The notes under the pieces: model-generated
What the model was told of the DNA's origin: nothing
What the model saw: only the letters and a program-made list of their open reading frames with translations
Databases searched by the model: none
NCBI RefSeq assembly: GCF_000275845.1
Contig: NW_006766921.1
Span: forward strand, 222,120 to 286,119
Length of the DNA: 64,000 bases
From: Dichomitus squalens LYAD-421 SS1
Taxonomy: Eukaryota; Basidiomycota; Agaricomycetes; Polyporales; Polyporaceae
Reading direction: 5' to 3'
In this document: one piece after another, positions 1 to 9,543 of the stretch
Layout of the letters: the number at the start of each line of letters is the position of its first letter
Position numbering within the stretch: the stretch's first letter is position 1
Program-made: the position numbers and the translations under genes

Positions 1-443
1 CGGAGAGCTGTCGCGGATGGATCCGAGTATGAGACTCCTCGTATGTCGCTCTTGGATTGTTCAGACCAATGAGTGCGCTACGACTGACGCTCTCAGAATT
101 TCTGGCAACTCGACATCGGGCACGGTATTACCAAGGGTATATCCATATGATACAACTCTCATGGTTATACTAGGATGGTGTGTATACAGAGGTCCAGGCT
201 GCACCGAGTGTGCGCGACATGAGGCAAACCAAGCGAATCGGACATCTATCCAGCCATCCACGGACTGCACGCACACTACACACTACGGCCCGAAGCCGTG
301 CCCTCTCCCACAATCTACAACACACAACATGTGTCTTTAGGATAAACGAATAATCGAAGGGTCCGACATCAGTAAGTGCAGTCCGTGCAGAAACGTCGCT
401 CATCCGCCCACAAAAGGCGCGAGAAGATGCAGCGGCGTATGCA
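1..443. other. No gene seen; 3' flank of the CaMK gene
   Basis: The window begins inside non-coding DNA downstream of the minus-strand kinase. Short open frames on both strands have no recognisable motif and overlap each other. It probably holds the kinase 3' UTR and terminator, but no polyadenylation signal could be assigned. Confidence 0.5.
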
Positions 444-2655
444 TCATTGCCTGATGTGTATCTTCTTGAGCAATCCCAGGAGTCCGCCCTCCCACTGGTG
501 GAGATGGTGGTGGTGGTCCACATGCACGTCAAACGACCCAGGCATCCGCAGCTCGGGAGTCTCCCGCCCTCCCTCGGGTTCCTCCTCGTGCTGAGGTTCT
601 GCAGCTTGCGGCAACGACCCCTCACCTTCCTGCGCATGCGCAGCGGGGGCTTGGGCGTGCAGCGGGGTCGGCACCCGCTCGTGCAGGGGTTCGTGCGCAT
701 CGGCCTGCTGTTCGTGCCTGAGCTCGTGCGCCGCATGCGGGGCATCGACCGTGCCGCGTCTGAGCGGCGAGACCGAAGAGTGCTCAGACTCGGAGTCCTC
801 TGGGGCGGTGACCTTGACGTACTCGCTCTCGGAGTGGTTCTCCTCGCGCGAGCCCGACGAAGCACCTGCCAGGTGCGGGTGCCCGTGACCGTTGTCGTCG
901 TCGCTGTCGCTGTCAACGGCGATGGATCCGGTACGCCAGCCGCCGCTGCTCCCGCTGGTGCCACTGGTGCGGGAGGAGGAGGAATTGAAACGGTGGAGAG
1001 CACGTGCGCCGGCGATGGCGGCGCGCCAGCGCGCGCGAGGGTCGAAGTGCTCGCGGAGACCGGTGCCGATGTCGTGTTCGTCCGAGGGTTGGTGCGAGGT
1101 TAGCCACTGAGAGGCAAGGTTAGCGGCGCAAATACTGAGAGAGATAGATGAATAGCCAACCTTGTGCTGGAGTGCCTCTGCCGCTGTGGGGCGTTTGGCT
1201 GGATCGGGGTTGAGCAGCGTCTTGACGAAGTCCTTGGCTTCGTCGGACACGTTACTCCAGTACCGCTCATGGAACTCGATCTTCGCTTCCGTCGTCTCAC
1301 GGATGAGCTCCTTCACATCGTCAGATCGGAAGGGCGAGTAACCGCACAGCATGACGTATGTGATAATCCTGCGTAGTCGAACCATTAGATATGAGCGTTC
1401 TCAATGGCGAAGATCTACGACCCAGACACTCACCCTGTTGACCAGATATCGACAGCCTTGCCGTGACCTGTCTTGTTGAGTACCTCTGGAGCGACGTAAC
1501 CGAAACTGCCGGCAAGGGAGTGCAACTGCTCCTCTGGCGAGTGCAGGTGTTTCGCGCTGGATACCATGTAAGTCAACACACCAAGCCAAGACGGTGCAGG
1601 ACTACGATACTCACATGCCGAAATCTGCTATCACGATGTCAGAGTGTTCGTCAGGTGTCCGGTACAGAATGTTTTCCGGTCTGTGGCAGAGAAACTGTTA
1701 TTACGCGACCTTCCTAGCGCGCAAGCCAGGTACTCACTTGAGGTCACGGTGAACGATATCATGATCATGGAGATACTTCACGCCCGACAATATTGACCTG
1801 CGCAACAAGATGTGCGGTCAGCGTACCCGAGGGAGAGTCTTTTCAAAGGCACAGATCCCTGGAAGGGGGATACTAACTGAACGACCTGTACTGCATCTGA
1901 TTCTGTGAACTTCCCCCTCTTCGTTATCCGTTCGAACAGCTCTCCGCCCTGGGCAAGCTCGAACGTGAGGTAGTACTTTGAACGCGACTCGAACCATTCG
2001 TAGAACTTGACCTAGACAACAAGGATGTCAGCACAATCGCCAGAAATGACGTAATTGTAGGCGTCGACCGAAAGTGTTGCTCACAATGTTGGGATGCTCA
2101 AGCCCGCGCAGGACCTCCATCTCGCTCCAGACGCTGCTCTCATTGCCCTTGACTTTCTTCTTGGGAATGACCTTGAGCGCGACCTCGACGGTGAGGCTCC
2201 CCTCGCTTGAGTGGGTGCTGCTCTTCGAGGATTTGTTGAAGTTGGAGAGGTAGGATGAAGGGCTGAGGTTGTGACTAGAGCTGGTGCGAGAAGCGGAGGG
2301 TTTACTGCCTGGGGGTACGTCCGCGTCATCTGCGGCTGCTGCTCCCCGAAGCGCGACGTGCACTTGGCCAGGAGGGACGTGCCAAGTCGCGCGCTATGCG
2401 GCGGCGCACGAGCGTCCAAGACGCAGCAGATGCGATCATGCGACATGGCAGACAGCGATTTTGACGGCGTCGGGCGACAGGCAGACGAATATACGCAGGA
2501 CGGCAATCAGTGCTCTGGTAGAACGCTCAGCGGACTGGACAGCGACGTACCATGACCTTGCCGAAAGTGCCGACGCCGAGCACCTTGTGAATCTCATAGG
2601 CCTTCTTCTTCTGGAAAGAAGGCGGTTGAGGGAGTAACGTCTCCGAGAGCGTCAT
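444..2655 (-). CDS. Calcium/calmodulin-dependent protein kinase-like Ser/Thr kinase
   Basis: Eight exons (2551-2655, 2085-2393, 1878-2011, 1738-1797, 1615-1680, 1434-1556, 1161-1368, 444-1106) join in frame to about 555 aa. Kinase landmarks are in order: glycine loop GVGTFGKV near residues 28-34, VALK lysine near 109, HRDLKPEN with catalytic Asp near 201, DFG near 222, APE near 247, and a subdomain XI arginine in [14 protein letters not shown]. The kinase core is followed by a basic amphipathic stretch ([18 protein letters not shown]) like the autoinhibitory and calmodulin-binding segment of CaMKs, then an acidic, His- and Ser-rich tail. The family phosphorylates Ser/Thr in response to Ca2+ in the cytosol. 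Odd feature: about 70 residues, largely Ser-rich, separate the glycine loop from the VALK lysine. The start is the first ATG before the glycine loop. Calmodulin control is inferred. Confidence 0.88.
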
Positions 2656-4242
2656 GGTAGTTTGTGAGGGTTATCCCGCGGACTTGACGAAGATAAGAAC
2701 GACAGGTGGGGAAGGGTTCTGGCGTGGAGAGCGTCGTGGTGCTGTTAAGAGACCAGGGCTGTACTGTCTCTGCGATGGGCAACGCACTAGCGGCCTAGCG
2801 CCGTCCGGTCGTTATATCGTGCGAGGCGACGGCAAGTGTCCGGCGTTGATTGTCGCCGGTATAGAGGGTCTCCGCAGAATTTCGCGCAGAGGGAGGAAGG
2901 GGGGACGTTGTCGAGTAAGACGACGACGGAGAGAAGGAGAACGCATTCCGGAGTCTGCAACAACATGATGTATGCCTTTGGAGCATCTCCCCGGTCCTCC
3001 GGGTCCTTCCCGCTCCTCCCCAGGCACATCACGGACTTCTGGTACTCCTCACGTGCAAACCTGCACAAAAGTGGAAGTCGGAACGCCGGCAGCCAGGAGG
3101 GCGCCCGCTCCGCGTCGTCATCCCACTGAGCAACGGCAAGAGTGTCACCTGCACGGACGAATGCTTCCTGAAGACCTGCACATATACCCGAAAGGAACAT
3201 GTCTTCTGGAGGGTCACGTCTTCTAGTGAGTTATCATTCGACGAAAGCTAGATCGTGGTAAAACGTACAAGGAGTCAGAGAGGAGGAGGTGAGAGCATCA
3301 TTGAAGACCAAAAGTGTGGCCTCATGGGTACTGGGGAGTGATTCCATGTAAGCAGAGCGTTTGAATGTGTGATGGGTAGTGAGCATTCAACGGACGGCTC
3401 GTTTTAGGGATTCGCTAGTCACCCGGACAGCTTGTTCAACCGTCTTAGTAGCGGCATGCGTATCCATTGACAGACGTCTTTTGGGGTGGCCAATGTGCGC
3501 ACTGTTCCGTGCATAAAATTGACGGTGATACATCAAGGACTCGGACATATGAACACACGTATTGATTGGGTCTGGAGGTCGACGTGAGCGCCCTGACTTG
3601 GAGTAGCGTTGAACACGATGGAGAGATTCTTCTTGAATGCTCGCACTCATCATTCTCATAATTCAAGTTCATGACATCCATCGACAGATATGCCTGCCGA
3701 TCCTCGTTGCGGTTCCTGCGAATGCCCACATCGCGACTTTGCACGTCGATCCCGAGAAGACAAACAAAGAGATGAGCGCTAGTTGTAACAAAGGCGAATA
3801 GAAGACATTCTTGACCGCTGCGTCAACGAACGAACGCATGCCAGGCTCGCCGCCGCCGATAGATCGCTCATGCCCAGAACGCTACCGCAGCACTCTTGAC
3901 ACTTGTCGCCAAAAAAACCTGATGGCCTCCGTCACTGGCGCGCAGCCCCGCTTCCAGGGGCATTAGTGCATGAGCCTCCGACCTGGTGCAGTTTCGGAGC
4001 GTCCGAGGTCGGCATCACACGACTAGCCTCAGGGCCCGTTTACAAATTCCTGAACGGTCAGTGCGGAACCCCTGTTCGCTATCGAGACCTATCGTGTCGA
4101 GCTGCGGCCTTCTTGTGTATGCTTGACTTTGCCTTTATAGTCACGTGCACGTCACCGATCCGATTGCGCCGCGCCGGGCGCCCTTCATTAAGAAGGCACC
4201 CCTCCGTAAGATCACATTGTACTCAGATCACCCCTAGATAAT

Positions 4243-4259
4243 ATCACGTCGTGGCAGCC
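4243..4259 (-). repeat. Inverted partial copy of the 30-bp motif
   Basis: These 17 bases are the exact reverse complement of 5631-5647. Similarity continues more weakly past the match (about 14 of the next 18 positions), as expected for a diverged copy rather than chance. Confidence 0.55.
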
Positions 4260-4852
4260 CGTCCGCGTGGATCCCGTCGCGGGCCCGCCCGGTGCATGCT
4301 GTGCGGGTGTTAGACGGCCTGCAGGCGGCGGCGGAGACTGTATCCGAGCATCTCGGGAGGTGCCTTTTGGCTTGCTTGAAGTTCTGATGGCGACGCCGTA
4401 TTTGTTCTGCGGCGTCCCAAGAGAAGCACGTATTTTGTGCTGAACATAAATGGTCTGAACACGGATGGGAACCCGACCGACAAATTGTCCTTGCACGGAA
4501 CAAGTTCTTCACTACAGCTTGCAGTAACTGTTGCACAAAAGCGCATATGTGAATGAGAATTATGAGCCTCACCGCAATCTCTGTACCCAGAAGGAACGGT
4601 CCAACTTTGATGATGTTCCTCAAGACACTAAGGATTCTGGTGGTCAACTCGCCGATAAAGTACCTGCATATGCACCATCTCCACGTCTCCGACGACTCCG
4701 TCACCGTTTTCGCTGTCGCGTAAATTGTGGGCCGATGAGCGGGTGCGCTTTTGGCAAGTTACGAGCAAGGATCGCGTGCAATGCAACTGTAGGTTGCAGT
4801 GACCTTAGCTTCCGCCAGAAGCGCCCGAGAAGTCCAGCCCACTGCCTGTAGG

Positions 4853-4935
4853 TGATCTTAGCGAAGGGTTTTCCACGGGCGTGATGTCACCCTTTTGGTT
4901 GGGGTCACTGAAAGTAACACCCCACGCTAAGATCA
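4853..4935. repeat. Short inverted repeat, about 83 bp
   Basis: An 11-bp arm TGATCTTAGCG at 4853-4863 is matched exactly, in inverted orientation, at 4925-4935. The interior contains GTGATGTCAC, itself close to palindromic. The layout resembles a miniature inverted-repeat element, but no clear target-site duplication was found, so the mobile origin is inference. Confidence 0.5.
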
Positions 4936-5630
4936 AGTCCGGTGTCCAAGATGAAGAGCGGACGCGTCACTTGCCGGATTCGGGCACGGAGTCGCAGTGA
5001 CGGTGGCCGCGCTTTTCTGTTCCTGCCCACGACCGCGCTGCCGCTCCTAGTGTGCCACCCGGCAATCCCAGCTTCCCCTCTATCATGATCTACGCTCTGC
5101 AACGTGTACTACGACCCTGGAGCATTTCCAGACAACCATCGAGTTGGGTCGCTCCGGAATTCCGACTGGGCACGGACTTGTGACGAAGATGTCGGGCAGC
5201 GAACGCACAATCATTCTGATACACGGTTGGTTCATGTTTGCAATGGCGAAGCGTATAAGCTGTCTCGTCGCGCGTAACACCTGTGTCCGAGGTGCGGCCC
5301 GGATCAACGCAGGACTGAACGATGACGGGCGAGTGTGACGTTCACGGCTTGTCTGGCTATGTCGTTAGGACTGACCATCCCTCTACACAGATCGAATGAT
5401 TTCTTAGGCGCATAAGACCGCTTGCGTGAAGTACATCTAGTCGCTGTGTACTACAGCGCGATTCGGAATGCCATACTCTGAGCACTGTTTGCGACGAGCC
5501 TCTGCGCGGGACAATGGTGCCATGGTGCTATTGATCGCCTAAACGGGAACGAGAGCCCCAGGGACGCGTTTCCGGCCTGGGGAGACTAGTCCGCGATAGG
5601 ACGCACGTCACTGGGCAGATGCCGCATCGA

Positions 5631-5660
5631 GGCTGCCACGACGTGATCTTAGCGTGGGGT
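5631..5660 (+). repeat. 30-bp dispersed motif, reference copy
   Basis: The first 17 bases (5631-5647) recur exactly, inverted, at 4243-4259. The last 17 bases (5644-5660, TGATCTTAGCGTGGGGT) recur exactly, inverted, at 4919-4935. Weaker copies lie near 4196-4213 (inverted) and 4852-4870. Several copies of one unit within 1.5 kb indicate a common origin, possibly ends of a decayed transposable element. Confidence 0.6.
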
Positions 5661-5743
5661 ACGTCTACGACAGATCTCGCTGCAGGCGCCGAAAATCCTT
5701 TCACGCTATCACATCGGTCTTTTGAGTGTACGGTCCTCCAGAC

Positions 5744-5750
5744 TATAAAA
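5744..5750 (+). promoter_or_regulatory. TATA-like box of the HMG-box gene
   Basis: TATAAAA lies 103 bp before the ATG at 5853 in otherwise mixed-composition DNA. A leader of about 70 nt after this box is usual for fungal genes. The call rests on position and sequence only. Confidence 0.45.
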
Positions 5751-5852
5751 CAACGGGCTATGGACGTCCTTTCTTTCCACCAAACCCATTGCCACAACGC
5801 ACCTCCTCTTCCACGCATCCTCCTCATAGCCCTCATTCTCCTCATCGCAACA

Positions 5853-7450
5853 ATGGTTCGCTCCAACGCGCACATCGCTTCCACTCGCACCCAATCTCAC
5901 ATGGGTACGCTGCTCATTCACTTTAGGCTTTTTCATACTGACAGTTACTTGCTTACGCTGCAGGACCCACCCTCGTCCCCTCAAGCGTGCCTGGGGCTCA
6001 GGCCAGCTCAGGCAATGTCTCCGGCGACAGTCTCCCGGCGCCCTCGGCTGTGCCACCCGAGTGGCACAGTACTTCATCTACGTCCCCCTCTCCGTCTCCC
6101 TCCCACTCCCCGCCCCCTCCGTCTCCTAATGACTCCATCTTCTCCTCGGATACCTCAGTACCTTCTCGCGCCACTTCGCCCGCTTCTACGCGCTCCCCCT
6201 CCCCGAAGCCTCATAAGACGCGTTCTTCGACGTCGCGTCGCCACAAGGACCCTGAGTACATCCCTCGACCTCCCAATGCCTTCATTATCTTCCGCATGTC
6301 GAAGTGTGCCGATTTCACGGACGCTGGCGTCGAGAGTGACCACCGCATCATCTCCAAGATCTTCGGCGAGCTCTGGAAGAAGATGGGTCCCGAGGAGCGG
6401 GCACCCTACGTGGAGGAGGCGAAGCGGCGTGCGCGCGAGCACAAGATGAAGCATCCAAACTATCGCTTCTCGCCCAAAGCTCGTGATGCGCCGAGGCAGA
6501 AGCGCAATGTGAAGCGTCAGGACGTCGTCACCGCGCAGCGCGTCGCCGTCATTGCCAACACCGCCTACAACGGGGGGGACATCAAGGAGGCCGCTAAGAA
6601 TTTCGACGCGAAGGTCAGGCAGGAGCCCATCGTTGGCCTGGCCCAGGATCCTTCAGACCGGTACACCACCGGGGTCTTCGACGTCAAGACCTGGGTTCCC
6701 CCGACCCCTCCGTCTGCTGCCGGCTCCTCTTCGTCTGGCGAGACGCCCTTCCGTAGCCCTCTCCTCCCCCCCGCCTCGCCTTCGGACCTCCCCGACTTGG
6801 CTAACCTCTCCATCACGGACCAGGCTAATCCCCTTAGTCCCTTGGACCTCATCACCGACACTGTTCAGGTACGCTCCATCTTCTCCGATCGTCCTCTTGC
6901 ATCGTGTAACGTCTACGCACAGGCTCCGGTCCTCAACATCGTACCCCTTCCCGACGTCTCAGAGGACGCGAGCTACCCCACCTACTCGTCCCAGCTCCAG
7001 ATTCCAGCTTGCGCCACCTTTCCGTCGTACCCACAGGGCAGTCTTGCCCTGTCCGATCTGTACACGCCTGGTGGTCTCCCGTATCTGACGCCCGCAGGCG
7101 TCCCAGAGGGCTACCATGATGGGGCCTTCGTCCACGACCACGCGGACTACTCCGCGATCGTGAACATGTCGGTTCAATCCGGCTTCGGCTTCGATGGCCC
7201 CGTCATCATCGAGACCCCTGCGTTCCCGCAGGACATCCCTTACGACCACAGTTATTCCGTCGATGGACCTACGCTCCACATGTCTGCCGATGTCAACTCA
7301 TGGTCGTTCTATCCGAACCGCATCCAAGGCTACGAGCAGGTAGACCTCACGCACGCTCCTGCGGGTTACATCGCTGGCTCCGAGGGTATTGACGTCTGGC
7401 CTGAGTTCGCGCAGAACAACGACTTGGGTGCGCAGGACTGGATGCAGTAG
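5853..7450 (+). CDS. HMG-box transcription factor
   Basis: Exons 5853-5904, 5964-6868 and 6923-7450 give about 494 aa. After a Ser/Pro-rich N-terminus comes one HMG box (about residues 110-185) with the MATA-type core IPRPPNAFIIFR, the tryptophan in GELWKKM, and YVEEAKRRAREHKMKHPNY, followed by a basic KARDAPRQKRNVKR segment. This places it with fungal sequence-specific HMG-box regulators of the Ste11/Rop1/mating-factor type, acting in the nucleus by minor-groove binding. The C-terminal 300 residues are low-complexity with no recognised domain. The first exon encodes only 17 residues. The second intron (54 nt) has no stop and is a multiple of three, so an 18-residue longer isoform is possible. 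The target genes are unknown, and nothing nearby marks a mating-type locus. Confidence 0.88.
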
Positions 7451-8172
7451 GCGGATCTAGTCGCTGGACTGGGTCAGGTGATATCACGGACTCGTTCGAT
7501 TTCTCCGAGTCGTTGCAATTCATCTCGTCCCCTCTTCTCTCGTCCCCCTTCACATCTCCGAGTCTCAGCTTCACTATCATCCCTCGTCTCCTCTTCCCCT
7601 TCCCTCGTGCCCCTTGCTCTCCCCTCCCCTTCCCCATCCAGTCTGAGTCATCCCTCGTCTTCCTCCTCTACATTGACTATCTCTCTATGCTTCCCTCTCC
7701 AAGCCTCTCGTCTCTGCGTTGATGGCAAAGCTTGCTCGGGACTAATGGTTCGAGCTTCCAAGTACATTCTTGCCTAGGACCATCCCCTCTCCTCTCGTGT
7801 CTTACTCTTGATGTAGCTATAGCAGACTCTGTCTCGGATCGGTGTAGACCGATCGTTTCCCTTACTGTATACGTATTTATTACTAGGTGTGTCTCGGTTC
7901 CAGCATCTTTGTTCCATATACCGCGTACATACGACTACCTTGGTTATACAATCTCATGCGAGTTCCCAACGTTTGAGCGAGATCCATACCACAATCATGA
8001 ACCACAGCTCCACAAACGATCGGCGATTCAGAGACACGCGAGAGGATCCTGCTGCAGCATACATCCACATACGCACACAACGGGCGACCGGCACGAATCA
8101 TCCACTCAGGCAGCACACGGGATCTGGAGTAAGGTGATGAGTACGGCACTGTCGGCCGATGAGAATTAGGCG
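7451..8172. other. Convergent 3' intergenic region, pyrimidine-rich
   Basis: This lies between the ends of the HMG-box gene and the DHODH-like gene. About 7500-7700 is strongly C+T rich on the plus strand, giving spurious Ser/Pro-rich frames. No gene or RNA was recognised. Confidence 0.5.
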
Positions 8173-9543
8173 TTACGACTCGGCGTGCCCGGCCAGGATC
8201 TCGAACGCCCGGACACCTTCTCGCCCCAGCAGCGTTGCGCACCCGACGACCGAGGCTCCGGCCTGGCGCATGCGCGCGGCCGCAGCGGCCGACGTGACAC
8301 CGCCGATGCCAATGATGCGGATGCGCCGCATCGCTGGGTCTGGATGGGCCGCGAGCAGTCGCGCGAAGGAATAGACGTTCCCAAGCGCGATTGGGTGGAG
8401 GGCGTCGCCCCCTAGTCCGCCTAGGGGCGTGGGGAGCGCGAAGAGCGAGGGCGTTGTCGAGGGCGAAGGTGGGTGCGGCGGGGGCGTGCTGCCAGTCGAC
8501 GAGGGAGATGGGGGGCTAGAGGGCGAGGAGAAGCGAGCTGGCGAGGTGGACTCGTCGGTTTCCATGCTGTCAGCGGAGGGCCTCTCGGGGTCTGCGGAGG
8601 TCCCGGAGGGGTTTGTCAGCGGGTCTTCTGCAAAGAGCAAACAGTTGCCGAGGGTGTTCGTGCATGCCAGGTAGGCGAACGGGTTCAGAAAGCGCGACAC
8701 GTGCTGGTTGGGTTGTGCGTGATTATTGCCGGAGCCCCTGAAGAACGTTGCGGTTCGGACTTCGCGCGTGTATGTGTGCAAGAAGCGGACGACCTCAACA
8801 AAGCGTGTTTGGTACAGGTACGGCGGAAGCTTCAGGCCGATCGTCAATGTAGAATCCGCATAGAATGCTGACGACAGAACATCCAGGTGGGGAAGGAGGA
8901 ACTGGAAGTTGTAGGATGGGGGAGGCGCGTCCTTGATGTTGGGACATGACGTGTTCAGTTCGATACCCACGAGCGTGGCAGGATCCGGCACGAAGGCAGT
9001 CGGCGTTTGATTACTAGAAGACGCTCCCGCTGAGCTGCGCCTCGCCTGACCAGGACTAGAAGGGGCGAAATCGCCGAAGACAGAGGCGGAGTACGAAGCT
9101 CGGAGCTTCTTGCGGAGGGTCTGGATGTTCTCGACCATCTCTGTCAGGACGGTTGGCGTGGATGCAGTAATGCTGATGATGACCGGTTTCGTAGGCGGGC
9201 TCCCGTCGAGCATAGGCGTAGTGAGGATGGTGTAGATCCATTCGAGATATTTCGAGAGTGGATGGGGAGAGTAACCGTAAGAGTTGATGGATGACACTGT
9301 TGACTTGGCAAGGGCCACCTGTAGTACCATATCAGCATTGGAGTAAGACGATGCCGGATAATCACGTCCACGCACCGTATTAGATGCGTCTTCGCTAAAT
9401 CCGTTGAACGTCGCGGTACGAGTAATCACCGCGCCAGTGTAGGGGGAATCATAGAGGTCTCGTAGCTCTTCATAGTCAGATGCCCACGCACACGAGGAGT
9501 TGACGACAGCGGGCTCGATATTCAATGTGTGTATCCGGACCAT
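8173..9543 (-). CDS. Dihydroorotate dehydrogenase family protein, class 1A-like
   Basis: Two exons (9376-9543, 8173-9318) give about 437 aa. The order of motifs is that of the cytosolic FMN-dependent family 1A enzymes that oxidise dihydroorotate to orotate: INSYGYSPHPLSKYL, the IELNTSCPNIKDAPP loop with its catalytic-type cysteine, a conserved lysine in GLKLPPYL, TNTLGN, GGLGGDALHPIALGNV, and the FMN phosphate loop IIGIGGVTSAAAAARMRQAGA. No mitochondrial signal or membrane segment is present, unlike class 2 fungal enzymes. Two oddities: the lysine expected after the N-terminal strand is an arginine (GAVITRTATF), and Ser/Pro-rich inserts interrupt the barrel near residues 140-165 and, more extensively, 285-340. 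It may be a paralogue with another substrate rather than the main pyrimidine-pathway enzyme. The 57-nt intron is stop-free and in frame. Confidence 0.8.
   Translation of the reverse strand: MVRIHTLNIEPAVVNSSCAWASDYEELRDLYDSPYTGAVITRTATFNGFSEDASNTVRGRDYPASSYSNADMVLQVALAKSTVSSINSYGYSPHPLSKYLEWIYTILTTPMLDGSPPTKPVIISITASTPTVLTEMVENIQTLRKKLRASYSASVFGDFAPSSPGQARRSSAGASSSNQTPTAFVPDPATLVGIELNTSCPNIKDAPPPSYNFQFLLPHLDVLSSAFYADSTLTIGLKLPPYLYQTRFVEVVRFLHTYTREVRTATFFRGSGNNHAQPNQHVSRFLNPFAYLACTNTLGNCLLFAEDPLTNPSGTSADPERPSADSMETDESTSPARFSSPSSPPSPSSTGSTPPPHPPSPSTTPSLFALPTPLGGLGGDALHPIALGNVYSFARLLAAHPDPAMRRIRIIGIGGVTSAAAAARMRQAGASVVGCATLLGREGVRAFEILAGHAES

Larger units (their letters stand above)
2656..5852. 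other. 3.2 kb stretch without a convincing gene
   Basis: This lies between the kinase and HMG-box gene starts, so it must hold two divergent promoters. Many open frames of 60-150 codons occur on both strands, but none shows a family motif or a splice-supported extension. The right half carries repeated copies of a short motif (see repeat entries), which suggests remnants of a non-coding mobile element. A non-coding RNA gene cannot be excluded. Confidence 0.5.

Noticed and set aside
170..1003. 277-codon minus-strand frame overlapping the CaMK C-terminus
   Set aside because: It overlaps the kinase exon in another frame, is Arg/Thr/Pro-rich and has no motif. It is a shadow of GC-rich coding DNA.
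2787..3200. 137-codon minus-strand frame upstream of the kinase
   Set aside because: No motif, and no splice route into the kinase was needed, because the ATG at 2655 begins a complete glycine loop region.
7690..7760. tRNA-like A box and GGTTCGA B box
   Set aside because: The spacing between the boxes is about 24 bases, too short, and no acceptor stem can be formed.
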